Source of the DNA: VGBV01 sp963780395
Lineage (GTDB): Bacteria > Actinomycetota > Thermoleophilia > Solirubrobacterales > 70-9
Length of the DNA: 64,000 nt
Direction of reading: 5' to 3'
Assembly: GCA_963780395.1 (NCBI GenBank)
Contig: CAWABY010000005.1
Location: 1-64,000, forward strand
Shown one piece after another: positions 8,961 to 16,437 of this stretch. The notes under the pieces were generated by a model. That model was not told the origin of the DNA. It searched no databases and worked only from the letters and a program-made list of their open reading frames with translations. The first letter of the stretch is position 1. The number at the start of each line of letters is the position of its first letter. The translations under genes were made by a program, and so were the position numbers.

Positions 8961-9896
8961 GTGCCCGCAATGAGAGTCGCCGTCGTCGATATCGGGACGA
9001 ACTCGACCCGGCTGCTGATCGCCGACGTCGAGGGGACCGAGGTACGCGAGGTCGAGCGGCGTACCACCGTCACCAACCTCGGGCGCGGCGTGGAGCACTC
9101 CGGCAACCTCTGCTCGGACGCGGTGGACGGCGTCTGCGGCGTCGTCGCCGACTACATGGCCCGCTACCAGGAGCTCGGGGCCGAGCGCGTGATGGCGATC
9201 GCCACCAGCGCGGTCCGGGACGCCGTCAACGGCGAGGCCTTCATCGCCGAGCTCCGGGAGCGCTTCGACCTCCACGCGAGCCTTTTGACCGGCGAAGAGG
9301 AGGCTCACCTGACCTACCTCGGGGCGACGTCGCAGCGATCGGGCGACGAGACGATGCTCGTCTTCGACATCGGCGGCGGCTCGACCGAGCTGGTCGTGGG
9401 CTCCGGGAGCGAGGTCGATTTCCACACCTCGCTCCAGGCCGGGACGATCCGACACTCCGAGCGGCATCTGACGGCGGACCCGCCGGAAGCGCACGAGCTC
9501 GAAGAGCTGGCCGACGACGTCCGCACTTTGATCGACGACGCCGTCTCGGCGCGAGGGGGGCAAGGCCGAGGGGTGAGGGCGATCGCCGTCGCCGGGACCC
9601 CGACCTCGTTGGCGGCGATCGACCAGGAGCTGGAGCCCTATGACCCCTCGAGGGTGCACGGCCACAGGCTGGGGATGCGCACGATCCAGCACATGCTGTC
9701 GCGCCTCGCATCGCTGCCCCTCGCCGAGCGCCTGCGGGTGCCCGGGCTGCACCCGGGGCGGGCGCCGACGATCGTGGCCGGCGCCGTGATCCTGGTTCAG
9801 GTGATGCGCGCCTTCAGCCTCGACGAGATCGAGGTCTCCGAGCGGGACATCCTCCACGGCTCGGCGCTGTCGGCGGCGTTCGCGCCCGCGCAGTAG
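8961..9896 (+). CDS. ppx: Ppx/GppA-family exopolyphosphatase
   Basis: About 311 aa of the Ppx/GppA phosphatase family (ASKHA fold). These enzymes release phosphate from inorganic polyphosphate or from the 5'-phosphate of pppGpp. Visible motifs are the N-terminal phosphate loop VAVVDIGTNSTRLLIAD, the second loop LVFDIGGGSTELVVG, and ATSAVRDAVNGE and VAGTPTSLAAI between and after them. It has no C-terminal HD extension, as in short actinobacterial homologues. GTG 8961 follows an AAGGA at 8952-8956; ATG 8970 is the alternative. In mycobacteria a ppx gene neighbours the eno-divIC cluster, but here it is far from it. Confidence 0.92.
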   Translation: MPAMRVAVVDIGTNSTRLLIADVEGTEVREVERRTTVTNLGRGVEHSGNLCSDAVDGVCGVVADYMARYQELGAERVMAIATSAVRDAVNGEAFIAELRERFDLHASLLTGEEEAHLTYLGATSQRSGDETMLVFDIGGGSTELVVGSGSEVDFHTSLQAGTIRHSERHLTADPPEAHELEELADDVRTLIDDAVSARGGQGRGVRAIAVAGTPTSLAAIDQELEPYDPSRVHGHRLGMRTIQHMLSRLASLPLAERLRVPGLHPGRAPTIVAGAVILVQVMRAFSLDEIEVSERDILHGSALSAAFAPAQ

Positions 9897-10010
9897 CGGT
9901 CGGCTCGATCACGCGTCCATATTTTTTAGGACGGGGCGTCGAATTCCGTGCCTCAGGCACGCCCATACGTACCAATTATTGGATTACCTCAATTTTTGGT
10001 ATTGCCTTTT

Positions 10011-10200
10011 GCCGCGACCTCTGCCGATACTTCGCGGGTCGGGAGAACTGGTGTTGGGCCGGACGCCCAGCACTCCCTTCCGGCACATAGGTTCCGGGCG
10101 TTTGCCGCAAGGCGCCTCCCGTCGCCTGGAGCCGCAACATACCCCCCAAGTAGGCCCCCGAGACGTACCCCTGCCCGTCCTGACGGGGCCGATTGCAGAG
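10011..10200 (+). ncRNA. candidate structured RNA, possibly 6S-like
   Basis: This lies in a 575-base gene-free gap (9897-10471) that has no convincing coding frame. Long-range pairing is visible: CTCTGC (10019-10024) with GCAGAG (10195-10200), and GTCGGGA (10038-10044) with TCCTGAC (10178-10184). A 9-base local hairpin (10051-10059 with 10065-10073) sits inside. A strong hairpin terminator follows at once. The sequence before it (about 9972-10010) is AT-rich, unlike its surroundings, as expected of a stable-RNA promoter. A rod of about 190 bases with internal loops is the shape of 6S RNA, but no family signature can be confirmed by eye. Bases 10236-10471 show nothing recognisable. Confidence 0.5.
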
Positions 10201-10232
10201 ACCGGCCGCCATTGGTTTGGCGGCCGGTTCTC
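10201..10232 (+). terminator. hairpin terminator after the candidate RNA
   Basis: The inverted repeat ACCGGCCGCC (10201-10210) and GGCGGCCGGT (10219-10228) forms a perfect 10-base stem with an 8-base loop, followed by TCTCTGT. It lies directly behind the closing stem of the candidate ncRNA. Confidence 0.65.
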
Positions 10233-10471
10233 TGTCAGGACCCGAAGCCTCCCCAGCTGCGGGCCCTCCTCACACAGGCCGACGCGTCCCGCCGCGACGG
10301 CCCTTCAATCACACACCCCCGCCAGAACCAAGAGCTGGTCGAGCGGGCCGTCCCTGGCCCCAATTCGACCATCCGGAGGGCAGCTTGCCAGGCGCGGTCC
10401 GGCTTCACATCCGTATTTGTCCGCAAATCGCGGGATGGCCAGATGATCGATTCGATGGCGCCCGCGCGAGC

Positions 10472-11701
10472 CTAGGCGGCGGCCGCTGCGTGATCGGAAG
10501 CGACGCGCGCGAAGGCGTGGCGCGCCAGCAGCCCCGCAACGATGCCCGCGACCCCGGCCATGACCAGCGCCGCGCGCGGGTCAAGCGCCTCGGAGAGGTA
10601 GCCCGCGAGCGGGGCCCCGATCGGGGTCGAGCCGAGGAAGACGATCGCGTACAGCGCCATCACCCTCCCCCGCATGCCCGGGTCGCTGGCCAGCTGAAGC
10701 GAGGAGTTGACGCTGGCCGCGAGCATGACGCTGGCGGCGCCCAGCGGGGCCAGCGCGACGAGCTCCAGCGCCATCGTCGGCGCCCCGGCGGCCAACAGCG
10801 AGAGGCCCCCAAACGCAATCGCGGCGCCGGCCAGCAGCGCCGGGCTGACCCGAGCGCGCGCGCCCGTCGCGAGCGCCCCGGCTATGGCGCCGACGGCCAT
10901 CGCGCAGACCAGGGCCGCGTAGGCGCTGGCGCCGCCGTCGAAGCTGAAGCGGGCCAGCAGCGGCAGGATCGCCTGGAAGTTGAAGCCGAGCGTGCCCACC
11001 GCAGCCATCAGCGCCAGCGGGATCCAGAGATCGGGGGTCGCGCGGACGTAGCGAAGGGCGTCCCGCACGGCCCCTGGCCGGCGCGGGACAGGGTCCGCGG
11101 GCCGCAGCGAGCCCACGTCCATCCTCGCCAGGGCCCCGATCATGAAGGCGAAGCTGAGGGCGTTTAGGGCGAAGCAGGGCTCGGGGCCGACCGTGGCGAT
11201 CAACACGCCGGCCAGTGCCGGGCCGACCACGCGGGCGGCGTGGACGAGGACGCTGTTGAGGCTGACGGCGCTGACGACCCGCTCGCCGCCGACGATCTCC
11301 ATCACGAAGGCCTGCCGGGTCGGGTAGTCCACCGCGTTGACGCAGCCGCGCACGAAGACCAGCGCGAACACGATCAAGGGCGTCAGCCCGACGGTGAGGG
11401 CGAGCGCCAGCATCGCCAGGGGCGCCGCCATGTGCAGGCCCTGGGTCAACAGCAGCAGCCGCCGCTTCGGCACCCGGTCGGCGATCAGCCCTCCGAAGGC
11501 GCCCAGCAGCAGCATCGGCACGAACTGGAGTGCGGTCGCGACGCCGACCGCGACGCCGCTGCCGGTGAGCGAGAGGATCACCCAGATCTCGGCGACCGTC
11601 TGCATCCAGTTCCCCGACAGCGAGACGAGCTGGCCGGCGAAGTAACGGCGGTAGTTCGGCACGCGGAGGCTGACGAACGAGCGGCTCAGGGCCTCGGTCA
11701 A
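10472..11701 (-). CDS. MFS transporter (multidrug/efflux type)
   Basis: 409 aa with 12 predicted transmembrane helices of the major facilitator superfamily. The N-half motif A-like loop GGLIADRVPKRRLLLLTQ between helices 2 and 3 and the opening FVSLRVPNYRRYFAGQLVSLSGNWMQTVAEIWVI are typical of the DHA3/EntS-like efflux subgroup. The start codon TTG (11699-11701) overlaps the stop of the MarR gene upstream, indicating a two-gene unit in which the regulator controls its exporter. The substrate is unknown. Confidence 0.88.
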   Translation of the reverse strand: MTEALSRSFVSLRVPNYRRYFAGQLVSLSGNWMQTVAEIWVILSLTGSGVAVGVATALQFVPMLLLGAFGGLIADRVPKRRLLLLTQGLHMAAPLAMLALALTVGLTPLIVFALVFVRGCVNAVDYPTRQAFVMEIVGGERVVSAVSLNSVLVHAARVVGPALAGVLIATVGPEPCFALNALSFAFMIGALARMDVGSLRPADPVPRRPGAVRDALRYVRATPDLWIPLALMAAVGTLGFNFQAILPLLARFSFDGGASAYAALVCAMAVGAIAGALATGARARVSPALLAGAAIAFGGLSLLAAGAPTMALELVALAPLGAASVMLAASVNSSLQLASDPGMRGRVMALYAIVFLGSTPIGAPLAGYLSEALDPRAALVMAGVAGIVAGLLARHAFARVASDHAAAAA

Positions 11702-12183
11702 GCCGGGCCCTCGCTTCGCACCCGATGCTCAGAGGTCGGGTGCTGCTCGAGCATGCGCTCGAGCACGCCGGCGGCGCGCTCGAGCGCGGCCAGGTCGCCC
11801 GGATCCAGGTCGCGGAGCTGCTGTGCCAGGTAAGCGGTCTTGCGCGCCCGCAGGCGCCGCAGCAGGGCGCGGCCCTCGGCGCTGGCGCTGAGGATCGAGC
11901 TGCGCCCGTCCTCGGGGTCCGCCACCCGGTCGAGCAGGCCGGCCCGCTCGAGCGACGCGATCAGCTTGGTCGCGGTCGGCCTCTTGATTCGCTCCCGCTG
12001 GGCCAGCTCGCTCGGCGCCAGGGGGCCGTATCGCTCGATCGTCGCCAGGGCCGAGGCCTGGGCGGGCCCAAGGGAGCTGCCGGCCTCCTGTCGCAGCCTG
12101 CGCGCCGTGCGCGCGACTACCAGGCGTAGCCTCGCGGCCAGCTCCAGGTCTGGCTCGGCGCTCGCGCGGGTGTCTGCTTTCAA
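11698..12183 (-). CDS. MarR-family transcriptional regulator
   Basis: 161 aa from TTG 12183; a longer form from ATG 12240 is possible but would place a 21-base palindrome inside the coding region. The winged-helix core is intact: LGPAQASALATIERYGPLAPSELAQ, the recognition helix KRPTATKLIASLERAGLLDR and the wing DPEDGRSSILSASAEGR. MarR dimers usually repress an adjacent exporter or detoxification gene until a phenolic or drug ligand binds. The overlap with the MFS gene and the palindrome just upstream fit that model. Confidence 0.88.
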   Translation of the reverse strand: MKADTRASAEPDLELAARLRLVVARTARRLRQEAGSSLGPAQASALATIERYGPLAPSELAQRERIKRPTATKLIASLERAGLLDRVADPEDGRSSILSASAEGRALLRRLRARKTAYLAQQLRDLDPGDLAALERAAGVLERMLEQHPTSEHRVRSEGPA

Positions 12184-12189
12184 GTTAAT

Positions 12190-12210
12190 TTGATTAGCCT
12201 CGCTAACTAA
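12190..12210. promoter_or_regulatory. imperfect palindrome upstream of the MarR gene (likely operator)
   Basis: TTGATTAGC (12190-12198) and GCTAACTAA (12202-12210) form a 9-base imperfect inverted repeat (7 of 9 pairs) with a 3-base spacer in an AT-rich patch. It lies between the divergent MarR and flavoprotein genes, so it could control both. MarR proteins bind palindromes of this size. Confidence 0.55.
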
Positions 12211-12314
12211 TATAGCAGGGCCCTCGCGGCAATCGGCCACGCCGCGCCTTTTTCTAAGATCAGGCGCGCTGCTGGGACGCTCGTCAACGCAACTCGACCA
12301 AGGGGAGGAAACCG

Positions 12315-13685
12315 GTGCCGACCGCTGAGCAGAACGAGTTCCAGGCCCTTGCCACCAATCTGTCTGGCCGCGTCTCGACCGCGAAGGACGACGACTGGGA
12401 CAGCGCCCGCCAGGCCTTCAATCTGACGGCTGACCAGCGGCCCGCCGCCGTCGTCCACGCCGCCGACGCACGGGACGTGAGCACTGCCGTGCGCTTCGCC
12501 GGCGAGCACGATCTGAGGGTCGCGCCGCAGGTCACCGGCCACGGTGCGGTGGGGCTCGAGCTGGACGGAACCCTGCTGCTGAAGACCACCGAGATCAAGG
12601 GGGTCGAGATCGACGCCGGCGCGCGCCGCGCCCGCGTTGGCTCCGGCACGACCTGGGTAGAGGTGCTGGAGCCCGCGGCCGCCGATGGTCTGGCCGCGCT
12701 GCACGGATCCTCGGGAACGGTCGGCGTCGCCGGCTACACCCTCGGCGGTGGCCTCGGGTGGTACGGGCGCAAGCACGGCCTGCAGGCCAACAGCGTCACC
12801 GCGATCGAGCTCGTCGGCGCCGAGGGCGAGGAGATCCGCGTCGACAATCAGACCGAGCCCGAGCTGTTCTGGGCCCTCCGCGGCGGCGGCGGCAACTTCG
12901 GCGTCGTCACCGCGATCGAGTTCGATCTGATCCCGGTGAGCGATGTCTACGCGGGGATGTTCCTGTTCCCCTGGGAGCGCTCGGCCGAGGTACTGCAGGC
13001 CTGGAACGAGCTGCTGCCAACGCTGCCCGAGGAGCTCAGCTCGCTCGCTCGCATCCTCCAGGTCCCCGACATGCCTGAGGTCCCCGAGCTGGTCCGCGGA
13101 GGCAAGTTCGCCGGCGTCGAGGCGGCCTTTCTGGGCACCGAGAACGAGGGCGCGAAGCTGCTCGAGCCGCTGCGCGCGCTCGGACCCGACGTCGACACCT
13201 TCGGCATGGTGCCTCCGCCCGCGCTCGCCTTCCTGCACATGGACCCGCCCGAGCCGGTTCCCGGCCTGAGCGGTCACCGCCTCTACGACGAGCTGCCCGC
13301 GACTGCGATCGACGCGCTCGTCGAGGCGGCGGGGCCGGACTCGGGCTCGCCCCTGATCTCGGTCGAGCTGCGACACACCGGCGGCGCGCTCGCGCGCGGC
13401 GGCGCCGATCATGGAGCGCTCGCGAGCATCGACGGCTCGATCTGCATGTTCGCTGTCGGCATGGTGATCGACGAGCAGGCCGCCGCCGCGCTGGCGGCGC
13501 AGGTCGAGAAGGTCGAGCAGGCGCTGAAACCGCACGACGCTGGCGCCTACCTCAACTTCACCGAGAAGAAGGTGGACCTGGGGGAGCTGTTCCCGGACGA
13601 GGCGCTACAGCGGCTGCAGCGGGTGCGCTCCGAGTACGACCCGAACGGTCTGTTCCGGTCGAACCACGAGATCGCCCCCAGCTAG
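12315..13685 (+). CDS. FAD-linked oxidoreductase, berberine-bridge-enzyme type
   Basis: 456 aa. The N-terminal PCMH-type FAD domain is seen in PAAVVHAADARDVSTAVRFA, the PQVTGHGA segment whose His-76 is the usual covalent flavin attachment site, and GSSGTVGVAGYTLGGGLGW. The C-terminal end LQRVRSEYDPNGLFRSNHEI is the BBE domain that closes over the flavin. The second flavin-linking Cys found in bicovalent members is absent, so single-His attachment is expected. The start GTG follows a GGGGAGG ribosome-binding site. It is divergent from the marR-MFS unit and may share its operator. The substrate (sugar, phenolic or secondary metabolite) is unknown. Confidence 0.88.
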   Translation: MPTAEQNEFQALATNLSGRVSTAKDDDWDSARQAFNLTADQRPAAVVHAADARDVSTAVRFAGEHDLRVAPQVTGHGAVGLELDGTLLLKTTEIKGVEIDAGARRARVGSGTTWVEVLEPAAADGLAALHGSSGTVGVAGYTLGGGLGWYGRKHGLQANSVTAIELVGAEGEEIRVDNQTEPELFWALRGGGGNFGVVTAIEFDLIPVSDVYAGMFLFPWERSAEVLQAWNELLPTLPEELSSLARILQVPDMPEVPELVRGGKFAGVEAAFLGTENEGAKLLEPLRALGPDVDTFGMVPPPALAFLHMDPPEPVPGLSGHRLYDELPATAIDALVEAAGPDSGSPLISVELRHTGGALARGGADHGALASIDGSICMFAVGMVIDEQAAAALAAQVEKVEQALKPHDAGAYLNFTEKKVDLGELFPDEALQRLQRVRSEYDPNGLFRSNHEIAPS

Positions 13686-13696
13686 CATCGCGGCCG

Positions 13697-14707
13697 ATGG
13701 GCCGAATGCCGAGGAAGCTCACAGCGATCGGGCTGGCGCTGGCGCTGCTGGCCGTGGGGACGACCGTGGCCGCCAAGAAAAAGGGCAAGTCGCTGCCGCG
13801 CGGCCCGTACCCCTCGCTGGGCAAGTGCTCCGTCTTCCCGAAACCGAGCGTGGCCGCCAACGCGCCCTCGCTCGGGGACCAGTCGGCCTGGAACCAGGAC
13901 ATCTCCCAGGCGCCCCTCGACCCCAACTCCGGCGCCTACATCGACTACATCAACGCCCACGGCGGCGACGACACCCACCCCGACTTCGGCTACCAGCGCG
14001 AGTACGGGTTCCCCTACGCGGTCGTCGGCCGCAAACAGAAGAAGACCAAGGTCAACTTCACCGCCTACGGCGATGAATCCACCCACGGCGCCTACCGGGT
14101 GCCGTTCAAGGCATTGGTCGAGGGAGGCCAGGCATCCGACGGCGACCGCCACGTGCTGGCGGTCGACCGCAAGCGCTGCAAGCTCTACGAGCTCTACCGG
14201 GCCTTTTTCCGCAAGTCCCCGCGCCCGCACTGGAACGCCGACTCGGCCGTGATCTGGAACCTGCGCTCGACCGCGCTGCGCACCGACGGGTACACCTCGG
14301 CCGACGCCGCCGGGCTGCCGATCTTCCCGGGCTTGATCCGCTTCGACGAGGCCGCCTCGGGCAGCATCGACCACGCGCTGCGGATGACGGTGAGCTCGAC
14401 CCGGGACGCCTGGGTCCACCCCGCATCCCACTGCGCCGGCGACAGCACCAGCCCCGACGCTCCCCCGATGGGCCTACGGCTGCGGCTGGACGACGGCTAC
14501 GACCTCTCGGGCTTCAACCCTCACGCGAGGGCGATCGCGACGGCGCTGAAGCGGTACGGCGCCTTCATCGCCGACAACGGCTCCAACTGGTACCTCTCGG
14601 GCACCTCGGACAAGCGCTGGACCGACAACATCATCGAGCCCCTGCGCGAGATCCCGGGCACGGCCTTCGAGGTTGTGCAGTCAGCCGAGCCGATCCACCC
14701 CTGCTGA
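13697..14707 (+). CDS. secreted protein of unknown function
   Basis: 336 aa starting 11 bases after the flavoprotein gene, probably co-transcribed. A signal peptide (LTAIGLALALLAVGTTVAA) is followed by a basic stretch and a conserved-looking globular part. That part contains SVFPKPSVAANAPSLGDQSAWNQDISQAP, FTAYGDESTHGAYRVPF, DRHVLAVDRKRCKLYELY and a C-terminal RYGAFIADNGSNWYLSG. Homologues occur in actinobacteria as uncharacterised secreted proteins. The regular Trp/Tyr-rich motifs suggest a lectin- or hydrolase-like beta fold, but this is not established. Confidence 0.75.
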   Translation: MGRMPRKLTAIGLALALLAVGTTVAAKKKGKSLPRGPYPSLGKCSVFPKPSVAANAPSLGDQSAWNQDISQAPLDPNSGAYIDYINAHGGDDTHPDFGYQREYGFPYAVVGRKQKKTKVNFTAYGDESTHGAYRVPFKALVEGGQASDGDRHVLAVDRKRCKLYELYRAFFRKSPRPHWNADSAVIWNLRSTALRTDGYTSADAAGLPIFPGLIRFDEAASGSIDHALRMTVSSTRDAWVHPASHCAGDSTSPDAPPMGLRLRLDDGYDLSGFNPHARAIATALKRYGAFIADNGSNWYLSGTSDKRWTDNIIEPLREIPGTAFEVVQSAEPIHPC

Positions 14708-14726
14708 CCCAACGTTCGCGGCCGGG

Positions 14727-14840
14727 CTACTTGACCGTCAGCGTGCCCTCCATGCCCGCCTCGCGATGCCCGTCGACGTCCAGTAGAGGTGCAGGTGCCG
14801 GGCTCGATGGACTTGAGCGGTTCCGTGAAGCCGCTAGCCC
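14727..14840 (-). pseudogene. C-terminal remnant of a cupredoxin (blue copper) gene
   Basis: The minus strand encodes, in pieces, FTEPLKSIEPGT followed in another frame by DVDGHREAGMEGTLTVK and a stop at 14727. This is the typical end of a plastocyanin-like domain with the His and Met copper ligands. The expected ligand Cys just before DVDG is destroyed: the reading frame breaks there, apparently with a base missing after TG. Nothing of the N-terminal beta-sandwich is found, since the desaturase gene ends at 14845. Confidence 0.55.
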
Positions 14841-14844
14841 GAGA

Positions 14845-15822
14845 CTAGGCCGCGGCCTTCGCCCGCTGGCGCTCGGGCGAGACCCGGACCACGTCCCAGA
14901 CCAGGCCCAGCTTCTCGAGCGTCCAGATCAGCGCGGCCGAGGGATCGAGCTGGGTGCGCCGCAGCCCGTGGACGGCCGAGGTCGGGAAGGCGTGGTGGCT
15001 GTTGTGCCAGGCCTCCCCCATGCTCGGCAGCGCCAGCCAGGCGAGGTTGCGTGACTCATCGGTGGTCTCGAAATCGCGCTTCCCGAACATGTGGCAGAGC
15101 GAGTTGATCGAGTAGGTGACGTGGTGCAGGACGAAGATCCGCACCGCGCCCCCCCAGAGCAGGCCCGTCAGCGCCGCGGCGATGGTGCCGCCGATCAGCC
15201 AGCCGAGCGCGAACGGGACGGCGAGGCTGGCCAGCGCCCAGTAGATGAAGGTGCGATCGACGAAGCTGACCACGGGGTCGTCGATCAGGTCCGGTGCGAA
15301 GCGCTTCTTGTTGCCCCGCTGGGTGTGGATGAAGAGCCAGCCGACGTGGGCGTGGAAGAAACCCTTGAACGCTCCCCAGACGCCCTCGCCGTGCCCGACG
15401 TGGGGGCTGTGGGGGTCGCCCTCCTCGTCGGAGAAGGCGTGGTGCTTGCGGTGGTCGGCGACCCATGAGATCACGGGGCCCTCGATCGCCGCCGAGCCGA
15501 GGCCGGCGAAGATCCCCCGAAGCGCGGGACTCGTCTTGAAGGCGCGGTGGGTGAGCAGGCGGTGGAAGCCGACCGTGATCCCCAGGGTGCAGGGGATGTA
15601 GACGATCGCGAACACCACCAGGTCGTGCCAGTGCAACAGGTTGTTCCAGACCTGCCAGGCGGCAACGCCCAACAGCAGGAACGGTGCGATCGTGAGGAAG
15701 CCGGTGATTATCCGGTCGCGCGTCTCGTGGGCGACCGGCTGGATCGCCGATGCCATCGAGGGGTCGGGCGACACCGGGGAACGATCAACGGGCGCCTGCG
15801 CTTCGGCGGTGGTGGTGGGCAT
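14845..15822 (-). CDS. acyl-CoA / fatty acid delta-9-type desaturase
   Basis: 325 aa membrane diiron desaturase that introduces a double bond into a fatty acyl chain. The three histidine boxes are present: HRLLTH in the first loop, HRKHH in the second and HNSHH near the C-terminus. Four hydrophobic segments are arranged in two pairs around them, and the final His box plus the NSLCHMFGKR segment match the stearoyl-CoA desaturase class. A strong AAGGAGGAG site precedes ATG 15822. It is transcribed divergently from the cold-shock gene next to it, which is compatible with a shared role in cold or membrane-fluidity adaptation. Confidence 0.92.
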   Translation of the reverse strand: MPTTTAEAQAPVDRSPVSPDPSMASAIQPVAHETRDRIITGFLTIAPFLLLGVAAWQVWNNLLHWHDLVVFAIVYIPCTLGITVGFHRLLTHRAFKTSPALRGIFAGLGSAAIEGPVISWVADHRKHHAFSDEEGDPHSPHVGHGEGVWGAFKGFFHAHVGWLFIHTQRGNKKRFAPDLIDDPVVSFVDRTFIYWALASLAVPFALGWLIGGTIAAALTGLLWGGAVRIFVLHHVTYSINSLCHMFGKRDFETTDESRNLAWLALPSMGEAWHNSHHAFPTSAVHGLRRTQLDPSAALIWTLEKLGLVWDVVRVSPERQRAKAAA

Positions 15823-16040
15823 CCGGGTACTCCTCCTTGTGCTGTGCTCTGACGGAGTGCGCTCGGGGTGCCCCGGCTGTCTCTCGTCCCTGCGGCCACC
15901 CTAGCAGGGACATTTTGTGATCTGGGCTGCTACGGTCAGCGCGTTCGGTCGGGTATCGAAACCCGGCAAGGTTGTGCCTAGCGCTCGCAGTTGGTGCTTT
16001 TCCGCCTCCGCGTTCGCAGCACACATATTGGAGGTTGTAA

Positions 16041-16244
16041 GTGCCTACTGGAACCGTGAAGTGGTTCAGCGACGACAAGGGCTATGGCTTCATCACGCCC
16101 GACGACGGCTCCGCCGACGTCTTCGTCCATCACAGCTCGATCGAGGGTGAGGGCTTCAAGACCCTCGCCGAGAACGCCAAGGTCGAGTACGAGACCGAGG
16201 ACGGCCCCAAGGGCCCCGCGGCAACGGGCGTGAAGACGGTTTAG
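16041..16244 (+). CDS. cold-shock domain protein
   Basis: 67 aa single OB-fold protein with both RNA-binding motifs: KGYGFI (RNP1) and VFVHHS (RNP2), preceded by the usual GTVKWFS start. It binds single-stranded nucleic acid and melts RNA structure. The GTG start has a good GGAGG 8 bases upstream. The 5' region from the divergent desaturase gene is over 200 bases, leaving room for the long leader usual for such genes. A textbook terminator follows. Confidence 0.95.
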   Translation: MPTGTVKWFSDDKGYGFITPDDGSADVFVHHSSIEGEGFKTLAENAKVEYETEDGPKGPAATGVKTV

Positions 16245-16268
16245 TCGTCCCACCCCGAGTTCTTTTGG

Positions 16269-16299
16269 AAAGGCCCTCCAATTGGAGGGCCTTTTCTTT
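16269..16299 (+). terminator. intrinsic terminator of the cold-shock gene
   Basis: AAAGGCCCTCC (16269-16279) and GGAGGGCCTTT (16284-16294) are perfect inverted arms around AATT, followed by TCTTTG. Confidence 0.85.
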
Positions 16300-16437
16300 G
16301 CGCCGACATCATGTCGCGGCGGTAGCGGCCGCCCGCACTAGTCGCTCCGGGCTTCGCCCTACGCTCCAAAGGAGGGCGGCCTGACCGCCGCTGGGGGCGA
16401 GAATGTGCGACCCACAGTTTGAGCTGAGAGGAGCACG

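Noticed and set aside
10011..10200. SRP RNA or RNase P RNA in the gene-free gap
   Set aside because: The minus strand has a CGGAAGG reminiscent of the SRP helix 8 loop, but the flanking GGTCAGG is missing; no RNase P core motif is seen.
9948..10475. 175-codon + strand frame in the gap before the MFS gene
   Set aside because: No family resemblance; it runs through strong hairpins better explained as a structured RNA and terminator.
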